A DNA stretch of 53,169 nt from an uncultured Christensenella sp. (GCA_910585595.1 CAJUET010000014.1:1-53169); one strand, 5' to 3'; positions 33,938 through 43,636 are shown, counted from the stretch's first letter. Made by a program: numbers and translations. The notes: a model not told the origin generated them from the letters alone.

Positions 33938-34321
33938 TCAATCATTATGTGTTTTGCACCAATCTTTCTTTTTACAGTTAGGACATTTTAATTTTGCATA
34001 TTTAGAATCACTTCCGTCACCAAAGCTCATAAAGCCCAAAATAATGCCAAAAATGCCGTTTGTGAAAAAAACTTTATACGGATTTGCCTTAAACTTTTGA
34101 CTGCAATGCGGACATTCGTATACCGTACCGTGATAATATAACTGAATTTCTATGGCACTTATAACTATTTCAACGGAAAAGCAAATCGCAAACCCAATCC
34201 AATCTTGCGAAACACCGTACATAACGCTTACACCAAAACATATTCCAATTAAAACTATCAAGATAATGAAAATAGATAATTCAATTTTTCTTTTTTTTGA
34301 TAATTTGCGCTTTTTAGCCAT
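33938..34321 (-). CDS. small membrane protein with zinc-ribbon cysteines, unknown function
   Basis: This 127-residue protein has two hydrophobic segments near 14-36 and 41-62, a third weak one near 83-98, and two CPxC pairs (CPHC near 71, CPNC near 114) plus a late Cys, as in a zinc ribbon. It is AT-rich with many Lys/Ile/Asn codons, unlike the neighbours, and lies beside the dispersed repeat. The ATG has GGAG upstream. It probably belongs to the accessory genome. No function can be assigned. Confidence 0.65.
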   Translation of the reverse strand: MAKKRKLSKKRKIELSIFIILIVLIGICFGVSVMYGVSQDWIGFAICFSVEIVISAIEIQLYYHGTVYECPHCSQKFKANPYKVFFTNGIFGIILGFMSFGDGSDSKYAKLKCPNCKKKDWCKTHND

Positions 34322-34430
34322 AATAAATTCTCCGTTAAATTACTGTTTATCTTACTGTCATTATATCACGAAAAATGAAAGAACGCAACCGATTGAATTT
34401 TGCGGGAAATATAAAACATATCTATATCTC

Positions 34431-34569
34431 ACTAGGCTACGAGTAGCCTAGTTCGTCCACGAAAAAAAGTACAGAAAAGGCACAGCTTAACGCTATGCCT
34501 AAATCTTTTTATTTGCGTTTTATTAAATTCCCTGTGGGAATTACGGTAAATACGCAGGCGTTTTTTTAT
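34431..34569. repeat. dispersed ~120-140-bp repeat, copy 2 (complete)
   Basis: 34445-34544 matches window bases 1-100 with five mismatches. Three hairpins lie in a row: ACTAGGCTAC / GTAGCCTAGT (34431-34440, 34443-34452), GGCACAGC / GCTATGCC, and AATTCCC / GGGAATT near 34525-34541. Copy 1 starts inside the first hairpin, so it probably continues beyond the window. The copy abuts the hemZ stop. The sequence 34322-34430 before it is AT-rich with no gene. Confidence 0.85.
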
Positions 34570-35943
34570 TTATGAAAACAGTTTATTTTTATCCGCGATC
34601 AAGCTATCGACCTTATTCAGATAAGTCGGAATATCCTTAGGGCTTCCGAGCCGTTCGATGCGCCCCTCTTGCAGCACTACTTTTTTCGTAACGGCGTTTG
34701 CGCCGACCGCAATATTATCCGCCGTCTCCTCCATAACGTCGATATTATATACCGAAGCATATCCTTTTTTTGTCCAGCCCACGTTCTCGTGCGCGCCCGC
34801 CATATACTTTTGGCGGTACAAATAATAGGGCTCGTATCCCGCCGCCGTCAATTTTTCACGCGAGAGCGAGATCATCTCTTCGAGTCCCTCGTCGCCGAGC
34901 GCCGCCGTTTCCTCTTTCAGCTTTGCCCCCTTCTTTAAACACAGCGTGTGCACGGTGATATTTTCGGGTTCAAGCGCGATCGCCCTGTCTACGCTTTTTC
35001 CAAACTCCTCTGCACTCTCCCCCATGAGCCCCGCGATCAGATCGCAGTTCACGGTAAAGCCGTACGGCTTCGCCATTTCAAAGGCGAGTTCCACGTCCCG
35101 CCCCGTATGCTTTCTTCCGATACGCTCAAGGGTCTGATCGCAAAAACTCTGCGCGTTGATACATATGCGCGTAACGCCGTATTTCTTGCAAAGGTCGAGT
35201 TTTTCCGTTGTGAACACATCCGCGCGCCCCGCTTCTACCGTATATTCACAATTGTTCGTGCGTAACGGTGCAATCATTCGGAAGACCTCTTCGAGTTCCT
35301 CCGCCTCCAATACGAAGGGAGTGCCACCGCCCGCGTACACCGAACGCAAGTTCTTGATCAGCGGTTTTACACCCTCTATTTCCCTTTTCAGACAGTTGAG
35401 GTATTCGCGCATATATTTTTTGGTTAAAGCGATCGGCGCGGTGATAAACGAACAGTAACTGCACCGCGTGGGGCAGAAGGGAAGCGAAACGTACAGATCG
35501 CAGTTGCCCGCTCTCTTTTCGTATATCCCCTCCTGCGCCATCAATACGCGGCTTAAAAGCGAAATGTTTTCCTCCGAAACTTCCATTGCCCTTAAAAGCG
35601 GAAGATGATCCTGTCCGAGTTCCCGTTCGCGATAAGCAAGTTTCGTGGGACGTATGCCCGTAAGCGCACCCCACGGAAGCGTTTTTTTGTATAATTTAGA
35701 TAATATGCGGTAGAGCGCAAGTTTTGCATAGCGCTTGACAAGCGCCTTTTCGTCATAGTCCTTTTCTTCGCCGACGCGCACGGGCTGCGTCTGAAAGGCG
35801 TACTCTTTATCGCCCGCACGGAAAACGTTTTTGTTTTCTGCAGCGATAAATTCATGAAATATTTCAAGCTCTTCCGCTTCGGGGAAGAGCCTGACGATAT
35901 CCATGAGTTCAGGTTCCAGATAGGTAAGATTCGAGCGGATCAT
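34570..35943 (-). CDS. hemZ: coproporphyrinogen III oxidase-like radical SAM protein HemZ
   Basis: This 457-residue radical SAM protein has the [4Fe-4S] motif CPTRCSYC at about 153-160, AGGGTPF of the SAM-binding core, and the family ending QKYMAGAHENVGW with GANAVTKKV. HemZ proteins are annotated as oxygen-independent coproporphyrinogen oxidases; true activity is often untested and no heme genes are nearby. The frame is open to 36153, but the ATG at 35943 overlaps the MBL stop (ATGA), so it is chosen. Confidence 0.88.
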   Translation of the reverse strand: MIRSNLTYLEPELMDIVRLFPEAEELEIFHEFIAAENKNVFRAGDKEYAFQTQPVRVGEEKDYDEKALVKRYAKLALYRILSKLYKKTLPWGALTGIRPTKLAYRERELGQDHLPLLRAMEVSEENISLLSRVLMAQEGIYEKRAGNCDLYVSLPFCPTRCSYCSFITAPIALTKKYMREYLNCLKREIEGVKPLIKNLRSVYAGGGTPFVLEAEELEEVFRMIAPLRTNNCEYTVEAGRADVFTTEKLDLCKKYGVTRICINAQSFCDQTLERIGRKHTGRDVELAFEMAKPYGFTVNCDLIAGLMGESAEEFGKSVDRAIALEPENITVHTLCLKKGAKLKEETAALGDEGLEEMISLSREKLTAAGYEPYYLYRQKYMAGAHENVGWTKKGYASVYNIDVMEETADNIAVGANAVTKKVVLQEGRIERLGSPKDIPTYLNKVDSLIADKNKLFS

Positions 35944-36548
35944 GCGCGTATTGCTCCGTTGTATTTTCTCTCGCGGTCGAGAGTGGTATCCTCGCCATGC
36001 CCCGCGTAAACTATGTAATCGCCGTCGAGCGCGTAGAGCTTTTTCACGCTCTTTGTAAGCTCTGTACCGCTCCCCGTGGGAAGATCGCTTCTGCCTACGC
36101 TCCCTTCGAACAAAGTATCGCCCGTAAAGAGACTGTTTTCGATCAGATAGCAAGCCCCGCCCGCAGTGTGCCCTGCCGTAGCGATCACCTTTATCCTGAT
36201 TCCCGCCAGCGCCAGCTCTTCCCCGTCCTTCACGGTAAAATCGATAAAGAACGGTTCGATCTCAAGCCCTCCGCCAAGCGAATCGGCAAGATTATCCAGA
36301 ACGGCAAGCCGTTCCTCGCCAAAGAGACAGCCCACTTTCGCGCCCGCCTTCTGCAACGAAGCCGCGCCGCCGATATGGTCGAAATGCCCGTGCGTTAAAA
36401 GAACGTGCGAAACATTCAGCCCAAGATTTTTAACCTCGTCCGCGATACCCGGCTGCGCGGGGTCGATACAGAGGGCGTTTTTCCCGTCCGCAGTGACAAG
36501 ATAACTGTTCGCCGCAAAACCTGATGGATAAATTTTATAGACCTGCAT
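35940..36548 (-). CDS. metallo-beta-lactamase fold hydrolase (glyoxalase II-like)
   Basis: This 202-residue protein has the metal motif HGHFDH at about 54-59, then AGHTAGGACY and FTGDTLFEGSVGR, and a late GHGEDT. This is the YcbL/glyoxalase II-like subgroup that hydrolyses small thioesters; the physiological substrate is unknown. It lies ten bases after rel and overlaps hemZ. Confidence 0.9.
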   Translation of the reverse strand: MQVYKIYPSGFAANSYLVTADGKNALCIDPAQPGIADEVKNLGLNVSHVLLTHGHFDHIGGAASLQKAGAKVGCLFGEERLAVLDNLADSLGGGLEIEPFFIDFTVKDGEELALAGIRIKVIATAGHTAGGACYLIENSLFTGDTLFEGSVGRSDLPTGSGTELTKSVKKLYALDGDYIVYAGHGEDTTLDRERKYNGAIRA

Positions 36549-36558
36549 CGTTACCTTC

Positions 36559-38682
36559 TTAACCGTCGCGGCGCACTTCGATAATGTGCGCGTGCGACTT
36601 TATTTTTTTAATGAGCACTTCGACGTCCTGCTTGTTTGTGAGCGAAACGCTTACGTCCACGACTGCGCTGTTGTTCTTATCATATCTGCCGTTAATGGAT
36701 GTAATTTCGAGTTTCATCTCGGCAACGCTTCCGACGATTGCGGAAATCGCAGATTTCTGATCGTCCGCAAGCACCACGATAGCGGCTTTGAATCTGCCGC
36801 CCTCGCCGCTTCTGATCCATTCCGCAGGCTGTAAGCGTTCCGGTTCCGCGTTACGCATATTCGCGCAGTCACGTCTGTGAACAACGACTCCCCTTCCCCG
36901 CGTGACAAACCCCACGATATCGTCGCCCGGCACGGGAGAACAACAGCCCGCAAACGAAACGAGAAGTCCTTCCATGTTCTCGATACGGACGGAACCCTTA
37001 TCGCTCTTACGGAAGGGACGAACCTCAACGGCAGGCGGCATGATCTTTCTCAGATAGTCGCCTATTTTAACGATAATCTGATTCGCCGACATCGAACCGC
37101 AGCCGATAGAGGCGAACATTTCGTCCTGCGTATCGAAGAGGTATTTATCCGAAACGATTTTAAATCCTTCGGGCGTCAACAGCTGTGCCACCGTATAGCC
37201 TTTGCGCTTTGCCGCCTCTTCAAACATGGTCTTGCCCATGCGGATATTGTCGTCCTTCATCTGCTTGCGGTAAAACGACTTGATTTTCGCTTTTGCCGAA
37301 GAGGAACGTACGAATTTGAGCCAATCGCGGGAAGGACCTTTACTGTTCGGCGAAGTGATAATTTCCACGACGTCGCCGAGTTCGAGCGCGGAACTTAAAG
37401 GCACGATTTTACCGTTCACTTTTGCGCCCGTGCAACGGTTTCCCACTTCCGAGTGGATCGCGTATGCAAAGTCTATGGAAGTTGCCCCGCTCGGGAGAGA
37501 TATGACCTTCCCCTGCGGCGTGAAAACCAGCAGTTCTTTACTGATGAGAGCGCCCTTGACGGTATCTAAGAACTCCTTACTGTCGCGAAGCCCCCCCTGT
37601 ACTTCCATTACCTCGCGGATCCAGCTGATCCTTTGGTCGAGCGTAGATTCCTCGTCGCGGTTTTCTTTATACTTCCAGTGTGCCGCGATACCGAATTCTG
37701 CGGTGCGGTGCATTTCTTCCGTTCTGATTTGAATCTCAAAGGGCTGCCCGAAGTTGGTCACGACCGTCGTATGCAGCGACTGATAGAGGTTGGGTTTGGG
37801 CATTGCGATATAGTCCTTAATTCGCCCCGGAACCGGCTTCCACGTTTTGTGGATTTTTCCGAACACTTCATAGCATTCATCGATCGAACCCACGATTACG
37901 CGCACTGCCGTCAAGTCGTAAATCTGATCGAGCGTTTTGCCCTTCGTTTTCATCTTTTTATAGATCGAATAAAAGTGTTTTGGTCTGCCGAACACTTCGC
38001 CCTTGATCTGACTCTCTTCGAGAATGCCCTTGATTTCATCCACCACAAAGTCGACGAAGCGGTTGCGCTCTTCCAACTTTTGGTGGATATTCTCGACGAG
38101 ATACTCAAAGGAAGCGGGCTCTAAATATTTAAGACACAAGTCCTCTAATTCACACTTGATCTGCGAAATACCGAGCCTGCCCGCGATCGGCGCATAAATA
38201 TCCAAAGTCTCCCGCGCCATTTTCCGCTGCCGCTCCTGCGAAAGATAATTCAGCGAACGCATATTGTGAAGGCGATCGGCAAGCTTGATGATAATAACGC
38301 GGATGTCCTGCGCCATGGCAAGGAAAATTTTGCGGAAATTTTCCGCCTCTTCCTCTTCCTGCGATTTAAAGACGATTTTATCGAGCTTCGTGACGCCCGC
38401 AACAAGGGTCAAAACCCCTTCGCCGAACTCGCGGCGAATGTCCTCTTCCGTAGCGGGAGTATCCTCTATCACGTCGTGTAAAAGAGCCGCAGCGACCGTC
38501 TCCGCATCCAGCCCGAGCTCCGTCAGAATTTCCGCCACCGCGCAAGGATGGATAAAGTACGGCTCGCCCGACGCACGCTTTTGATTGCGGTGCGCCTCCT
38601 TTGCATAGTCGTATGCGTGCAGGACCATATCACGGTTTTCGCCCGTGTATGATTCATATATTTTCATTAAAATCATATCCAC
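36559..38682 (-). CDS. rel: bifunctional (p)ppGpp synthetase/hydrolase Rel
   Basis: This 707-residue enzyme makes and degrades the stringent-response alarmone. The hydrolase domain has HPCAVAEIL and ALLHDVIEDT near 45-75 with LADRLHNMR; the synthetase has GRPKHFYSIYKKM and DYIAMPKPNLYQSLHTT; TGS (VFTPQGKVISLPSGATSIDFAYAIH) and a C-terminal ACT domain follow. All parts look intact. The start is GTG at 38682 with GGAGG upstream, immediately after the recJ stop; ATG codons at 38676 and 38667 are alternatives. Confidence 0.95.
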   Translation of the reverse strand: MDMILMKIYESYTGENRDMVLHAYDYAKEAHRNQKRASGEPYFIHPCAVAEILTELGLDAETVAAALLHDVIEDTPATEEDIRREFGEGVLTLVAGVTKLDKIVFKSQEEEEAENFRKIFLAMAQDIRVIIIKLADRLHNMRSLNYLSQERQRKMARETLDIYAPIAGRLGISQIKCELEDLCLKYLEPASFEYLVENIHQKLEERNRFVDFVVDEIKGILEESQIKGEVFGRPKHFYSIYKKMKTKGKTLDQIYDLTAVRVIVGSIDECYEVFGKIHKTWKPVPGRIKDYIAMPKPNLYQSLHTTVVTNFGQPFEIQIRTEEMHRTAEFGIAAHWKYKENRDEESTLDQRISWIREVMEVQGGLRDSKEFLDTVKGALISKELLVFTPQGKVISLPSGATSIDFAYAIHSEVGNRCTGAKVNGKIVPLSSALELGDVVEIITSPNSKGPSRDWLKFVRSSSAKAKIKSFYRKQMKDDNIRMGKTMFEEAAKRKGYTVAQLLTPEGFKIVSDKYLFDTQDEMFASIGCGSMSANQIIVKIGDYLRKIMPPAVEVRPFRKSDKGSVRIENMEGLLVSFAGCCSPVPGDDIVGFVTRGRGVVVHRRDCANMRNAEPERLQPAEWIRSGEGGRFKAAIVVLADDQKSAISAIVGSVAEMKLEITSINGRYDKNNSAVVDVSVSLTNKQDVEVLIKKIKSHAHIIEVRRDG

Positions 38683-38683
38683 T

Positions 38684-40996
38684 TCACGCCTCCGTAAGTC
38701 CTAATACCGCACCGAAAATCGCCGATTCCGTAAGTTCTCTCTTTACGCCCTTTTGAATAAACAGCCCCTCTTTCGTAAGTCTCACAAGCCCGAGTTCTTC
38801 AAAAACGGCAAGCGCAAAGGTGAATTCTGCCCTGTCGAATCCGAGCGCATTACAGGCGAGCGTCGCTTTTAGAGGGGTCTCTCCGCGCACCTCGAAGGAA
38901 CGGGAACGAACGGCTACGAAAATTTCGGAAAGTATTTCCCGCTTTGCTTTCAGCACTTTCATACTCTCATAGCCATCGCGGTCGTCATTGTAATACAGGG
39001 TCTGTCCCTTGCCCGCCGACGGGAAGAAGAGCGGCTTTTCCAGATACACGATATTCGCGTAACCGCCGAGGTCCGCATCCTCCGCAGGGGATATGAGCAA
39101 GGTGTTCAATCCGCCCGAAGCAGGACGGAACACTTCGCCCGCCATTTCAAGTTCGGGAAACGACTGAACCGTTCTTCTGTCGAGCGCGACAAAGCACGAG
39201 CCGTACGCGCTCTTTTTGAGCAGTTCCGCGATAAGCGTATGCGTTTCGCCTTCGCTCAAACAAACGGGCTTTTGCGTATTCAGAGAACGGCGGGAGAGCG
39301 CAAGAAGATTATTCTCGAAAATCTCACCGTCCGCCGCGACGCATTCGCGCGCGTCGTAGGAAACGGCGCGGATAAAACCCCTTGCCCGCTCCTTGCCGCG
39401 ATACCTCGATAAATTCAGTTCGTATACGAGATTTTTTCCGATCGCGCTCTCCAGGAGCGTTTTGTTTTTGAGTCCGTTAAAATAAGTAAATTCCATTTCG
39501 GAATCATTTACAAACAGGTGCGCCGACTGCGCCTTCATGAGCGTTGCGCTCATTTCGCCCGCACGGTGCACAAACATGGGACGGCGGTTCCCGACCCCGA
39601 AGGGTTCCAATCTGTCGAGCTCTTTTGCGACCTTTAATGGATCCTCCGCAAGTTCTCCCACGACGGAAATTTTCGGAATAAAATCCTCGTCCGTGTAGCG
39701 GGAGGCAAGATAGCCGTCGAGCGCCTCCTCCAAAAGAGGGAAATTTTCCTCTTTGATATTCACACCCGCCGCCTGCGCATGTCCGCCGAACTCCTCGATA
39801 TATTGCGAACAAGCCGAAAACGCCTCAAAAATATTGACCGCCTCAACGCTTCGCGCGCTTCCCCGATACATATTCCCGTTTTTGACGAAAAGCAAACAGG
39901 GACGGGAATATTCCTCGGCAAGCCGCGCCGCCACGATCCCTACGAATCCCGCGTTCCAATGCTCGCCGTAAGCCATGACGATGCGCTTGAACGCACCCCT
40001 TTCACGCACGATCGCGTCCGCCTCGGCATGGAGTTCTTCGCAGTACTTCTGCCGCTCCGCGTTATAGGCGTTGAGCTTTGCCGCAAGAGTGTAGACTTCC
40101 TCTTCGTCCTCCGAAGTAAAGAGACGCAGCGCGGAAGCCGCGTCCCCCATTCTGCCCGCCGCGTTCAGGCGGGGCGCGATGGTAAAGGCAAGCGTCTGCG
40201 CGCTCACTTCCGAACTGTTGCCCAAAAGTGCGGAGAATGCGGGACGGGGGGACTTTTCGATCAGCTTTACCCCCTCCGAAACAATATCGCGGTTTTCGCC
40301 CAAAAGCGGCACGCTGTCGGCAACCGTGGAGAGCGCGCAAAAATCCAGAAGCTCATATGCCTTTTCGCCGATAAGCGCCGTCGCAAGCTTAAATGCGACG
40401 CCCGCGCCGGCAAGATTGTCGTAAGGGTAATCGTCTTTGAGCTTGGGATTGATCAACACGCAGTCAGGCAAGGTTTTGGGAAGTTCATGGTGATCGGTCA
40501 CGATCACATACGCGCCCTGCTCCTTGATATACTCCACTTCTTCCGCGCACGAAACGCCGCAATCCACCGTAATGAAAAGGTCGGGCAGAACTTCGTCGAA
40601 AATCTTATCGATCGCGGCAATCGAAAGACCGTAACCGTCCGTGCGCTCGGGAACGTGCAGATAGGGTTCGATCCCGAACTCCTTTAAGGCGCGCGAAAGA
40701 ATGGTAAGCGCGCCGATCCCGTCCGCGTCATAATCCCCGAAAATTGCGACCCGCCACTCCTCATCGCGGGCGCGCGTAATAAGTTCCTTCGCCTCCTTCA
40801 TTCCCTTCATCAGAAAGGGCGAAAGAAAATTTTTCGCCGTAGGATTCAGGAAGGAGCGCATCTTCTCTTCGGTATTCACGCCGCGCGCGAAAAGAATGCC
40901 CGCCGTCGTTTCGCTCACGCGGAGCTTTGACGCAAACCTCTTGATTTCTTCCTTCTCTTCGGACGAAAAATTAAATTCGGAAATTATCTTTTTCAT
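38684..40996 (-). CDS. recJ: single-stranded-DNA-specific exonuclease RecJ
   Basis: This 770-residue 5'-3' exonuclease acts in repair and recombination. DHH-family motifs are visible: FGDYDADGIG near 74-83, VTDHHELP near 145, and GRMGDAASALRLF and GGHAQAAG of the DHHA1 part. A C-terminal ~200-residue extension follows the OB domain, longer than in E. coli RecJ. The ATG has no clear ribosome site and sits right after the secF terminator. Confidence 0.93.
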   Translation of the reverse strand: MKKIISEFNFSSEEKEEIKRFASKLRVSETTAGILFARGVNTEEKMRSFLNPTAKNFLSPFLMKGMKEAKELITRARDEEWRVAIFGDYDADGIGALTILSRALKEFGIEPYLHVPERTDGYGLSIAAIDKIFDEVLPDLFITVDCGVSCAEEVEYIKEQGAYVIVTDHHELPKTLPDCVLINPKLKDDYPYDNLAGAGVAFKLATALIGEKAYELLDFCALSTVADSVPLLGENRDIVSEGVKLIEKSPRPAFSALLGNSSEVSAQTLAFTIAPRLNAAGRMGDAASALRLFTSEDEEEVYTLAAKLNAYNAERQKYCEELHAEADAIVRERGAFKRIVMAYGEHWNAGFVGIVAARLAEEYSRPCLLFVKNGNMYRGSARSVEAVNIFEAFSACSQYIEEFGGHAQAAGVNIKEENFPLLEEALDGYLASRYTDEDFIPKISVVGELAEDPLKVAKELDRLEPFGVGNRRPMFVHRAGEMSATLMKAQSAHLFVNDSEMEFTYFNGLKNKTLLESAIGKNLVYELNLSRYRGKERARGFIRAVSYDARECVAADGEIFENNLLALSRRSLNTQKPVCLSEGETHTLIAELLKKSAYGSCFVALDRRTVQSFPELEMAGEVFRPASGGLNTLLISPAEDADLGGYANIVYLEKPLFFPSAGKGQTLYYNDDRDGYESMKVLKAKREILSEIFVAVRSRSFEVRGETPLKATLACNALGFDRAEFTFALAVFEELGLVRLTKEGLFIQKGVKRELTESAIFGAVLGLTEA

Positions 40997-41015
40997 AGCC
41001 GTAATTTTGATTAAA

Positions 41016-41037
41016 ACGGCGGGGTTAGCCCCGCCGT
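41016..41037 (-). terminator. hairpin after secF
   Basis: Nine-bp GC stem ACGGCGGGG / CCCCGCCGT with a four-base loop and a short TTTT on the minus strand. recJ begins 20 bases later without a visible promoter, so partial read-through is likely. Confidence 0.6.
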
Positions 41038-41059
41038 CCGTCAGTTAAATTTTTTTCAA

Positions 41060-42082
41060 TCAATCGTTGGTCTGTTCCTCGATCCCCTCTTTCGACTTCT
41101 TCTTGCCGCTGTATTTAGGCGACTTATTTCTTTTGATTTTATCGAACGCACGCTTGCAGTAAACATGTACGGACGGAGCCAAAAGCGATGCGGAGTAAAG
41201 GCTTACGGCAACTGCGACAATCGCGGGAAGAGCCAACAGCCTTACGCTTGCGGCGGCAACCAAGCCGACGAGCACAACGGCGATCCCCAAAGCGCCTGCC
41301 GTAAAACAGACGAATTTATCGGACGTCTTTAAAGACGCCGCGACCGCTTCGCCCGCATCGAATCTTGCAAATTCGGGATTTTTGAAGTTATCGCGCATCT
41401 TCATGCAATGCAACAGCCAAAGGAGCATGAACGAAATTGCCGCAACCGCCGCATAAAGAAGCGGAGCCAGCGCAAATACGGGTATGCGCGTGATCGCAAA
41501 AAAGCCGAGCGTAAAGAAAACGGAATTTACCATTCCCGTAAGCCCCGAAAGGGCGCTTGCCCATCCGAAACGGAAACCCGTATACACAAGTACGACCACC
41601 GCCCCGACCGCAATCGCAACTGCGGCGCGCCAGGATTGTTCGCGGAAGGTCTCGCCCTTGACCGCATTCACAGTCACAGTCGTTTCAATGGCAAGGGGCT
41701 TTCCTTCGGCGTCCGTGAATACAAGTTTCTCTTCCACGGAGGACTTTGCTTTTGCAAGCGAGTCGTCGGAAACGGAAACGTTAAATTCGTAGACGAGACG
41801 CTTTGCCCCGGAACCGGTAACCTCTTCGAACACCTCTTCGCTGTCGTAAGACAAGCTGTTCGCGGCAAACGCCTCTTTACAGATTTTTTGAACGTCCTCT
41901 TCCTTTTCGTTGAGCCCGACGACGACGTTATACTGCACTTCGAACGTTTTATATTCGGGCTTCTCCGCCGAAACGTTGAACCCGAACAGGGCGTAGAGTA
42001 TGACTCCCGCAAGGATCACGACTGCCGAAACCGCAACAAAAATCGGCCATAATTTCAAAGATTTCAAACGCTTAGTCATCAT
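41060..42082 (-). CDS. secF: divergent protein translocase subunit SecF
   Basis: This 340-residue protein has a first TM (12-34), a periplasmic domain (~40-145) and five further TMs. It matches SecF in layout (QSWRAAVAIAVGAVVVLVYTGFRFGWASAL), but the conserved HDV of TM2 reads MVNSV near 185. The D(T/S)xVVFDRxRE segment reads AAISFMLLWLLHCMKMRDNF (214-233), so the intramembrane acids are absent. The last ~25 residues are Lys-rich. It overlaps secD by 11 bases. Confidence 0.8.
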   Translation of the reverse strand: MMTKRLKSLKLWPIFVAVSAVVILAGVILYALFGFNVSAEKPEYKTFEVQYNVVVGLNEKEEDVQKICKEAFAANSLSYDSEEVFEEVTGSGAKRLVYEFNVSVSDDSLAKAKSSVEEKLVFTDAEGKPLAIETTVTVNAVKGETFREQSWRAAVAIAVGAVVVLVYTGFRFGWASALSGLTGMVNSVFFTLGFFAITRIPVFALAPLLYAAVAAISFMLLWLLHCMKMRDNFKNPEFARFDAGEAVAASLKTSDKFVCFTAGALGIAVVLVGLVAAASVRLLALPAIVAVAVSLYSASLLAPSVHVYCKRAFDKIKRNKSPKYSGKKKSKEGIEEQTND

Positions 42083-43565
42083 CTTCCACCTCCTCTCTCT
42101 TGAAGCGGCAGAAGTTGCCCTTCTTCGGAGTAAACGACATCATAGACGCCCATTGCAACCGTCCCACAAGCAACGAACAAAGCGCGGAAAAGCCGACGCC
42201 CAAGCCGAAAGTAAAGGCGAAGGTTGCAAGCCCCGTAATGGAAATTCCGTAGATGATAAACGCAAGCGCCGCCAAGACGACGTGCAGATCGAATACATGC
42301 CAGAACGTCTTCTTATAGGCAGACTTCACAGAGGCAGTCATCGTTCTTCCAGTAGCGAATTCCTTTCTTGCATACTCATAGGGCAACGCCGACGAAACGC
42401 CGAGCACCACGGAAGCAAGCAAAAGTCCCAACACCGAACCCACGCTGATATAAAGGAACGGGATCGCCCAAATGCACAGCAGCATAGAAAAGAGGAACAA
42501 CAGATAGGTGAACAGGTACGCAAAACCCAAAAGCCCGTATCTTGCAAAGAAGAAAATTGCCATTGCAACGACCGTGACCGCAAACGCGATATAAATCAAA
42601 AGAAGCGCGTTTCCGCCGTAGGTTGCGGGAAGACGAATCGTATCGCCGTAGCTTACGGTCAAGTCGTCCGCGTCGCCGTATTTGAGCGCGCTATTCATAA
42701 GCACGCAGGTCGCCTTTGCGCTTTCGCCCGTAAAACTGCCGCTGACGTAAGTCGTCGACTGGTCGATCTGCGAAGAGACGGAAAATTGAACGGGAGTGTT
42801 GTCGCCCACCTTTATGAAAACGGTTACGGAGGTGCTCTCCGCGCTTGCCGTTTGATTCTTCATGATTTCCCGTCCGAGAGCGGTATAGGAGATCCCGACG
42901 TAGCTTGTCCCGTCCGCCGTCGTGCGCGTGGAAAAACCCTTCAAATAGTCGCCGATAACGGCGTTCCTCTTATTCTCGGGGAAAATCGTCGTAGCGGACT
43001 TCTCGTCCGAACCGACCGAAACGGTGACCGCGCCCGTATACGCCATACTCTGGAAGGCGTAGTTTCTTGCCGAATAAATCTGGGGAAGAGTCACGCGGAG
43101 GGCATAACCGGAGAGAATTTCGAGCTTCATTCCATCGATACGGAGCGCCCCGTAGCGTTCTTTTACAAGACGGAACGTCTTTTCGATCTTTGCCTTGAAT
43201 GCATCGGAAACGGTCTTGCCTTCGTCCTCGGAAGCGATCTCGCTTTCAAGATACAAGCTGCCCGATTTCATGTATTTGTTCTTGTATTCTTCCGCCTTGT
43301 CGGGATCTTCGTATGCGGCAAGGTTGTCCTCGTATTCCTTTGCGGAAATCACGCCTTCGGGATAGTAAGTCGTAACGTAACCGCCGCCGATATAATTATC
43401 TTCGTCGATCGCATTGCCCAGCGTAATATCTTTCCCCGTTAAGCTGACTGTGGAATGAAAGGTTTCGATCTCGTTCAGCCCGAACGACACCGTACAGAAA
43501 AAACACATCACGGCAATCAAAAGCGTCGTCAGCACGATGCAAATCGCCGATTTTACCTTTCCCAT
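42072..43565 (-). CDS. secD: divergent protein translocase subunit SecD
   Basis: This 497-residue protein has a first TM (9-29), a large extracytoplasmic domain (~30-315) and five TMs (320-470), the layout of SecD, which pulls secreted proteins outward using the proton gradient. The usual GMAVDANVLIFERIRE of TM4 reads VVLGVSSALPYEYARKE (386-402), so the Asp implicated in proton movement is missing. The ATG has AGGAGG upstream. Confidence 0.82.
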   Translation of the reverse strand: MGKVKSAICIVLTTLLIAVMCFFCTVSFGLNEIETFHSTVSLTGKDITLGNAIDEDNYIGGGYVTTYYPEGVISAKEYEDNLAAYEDPDKAEEYKNKYMKSGSLYLESEIASEDEGKTVSDAFKAKIEKTFRLVKERYGALRIDGMKLEILSGYALRVTLPQIYSARNYAFQSMAYTGAVTVSVGSDEKSATTIFPENKRNAVIGDYLKGFSTRTTADGTSYVGISYTALGREIMKNQTASAESTSVTVFIKVGDNTPVQFSVSSQIDQSTTYVSGSFTGESAKATCVLMNSALKYGDADDLTVSYGDTIRLPATYGGNALLLIYIAFAVTVVAMAIFFFARYGLLGFAYLFTYLLFLFSMLLCIWAIPFLYISVGSVLGLLLASVVLGVSSALPYEYARKEFATGRTMTASVKSAYKKTFWHVFDLHVVLAALAFIIYGISITGLATFAFTFGLGVGFSALCSLLVGRLQWASMMSFTPKKGNFCRFKREEVEDDD

Positions 43566-43636
43566 GGAACCCTCCTAAAATATAAAACGCGCTCTTTTCC
43601 GAAATTTTCGAAAAAGAGAAAATTTTCACTCTTTCC

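Noticed and set aside
39779..40687. 302-codon open frame opposite recJ
   Set aside because: Shadow frame; DHH motifs of recJ lie in the opposite strand and the product has no recognisable pattern.
42000..43442. 480-codon open frame on the plus strand opposite secD
   Set aside because: Shadow of secD; Arg/His/Lys-rich translation, no start context, and the minus frame has clear TM and SecD layout.
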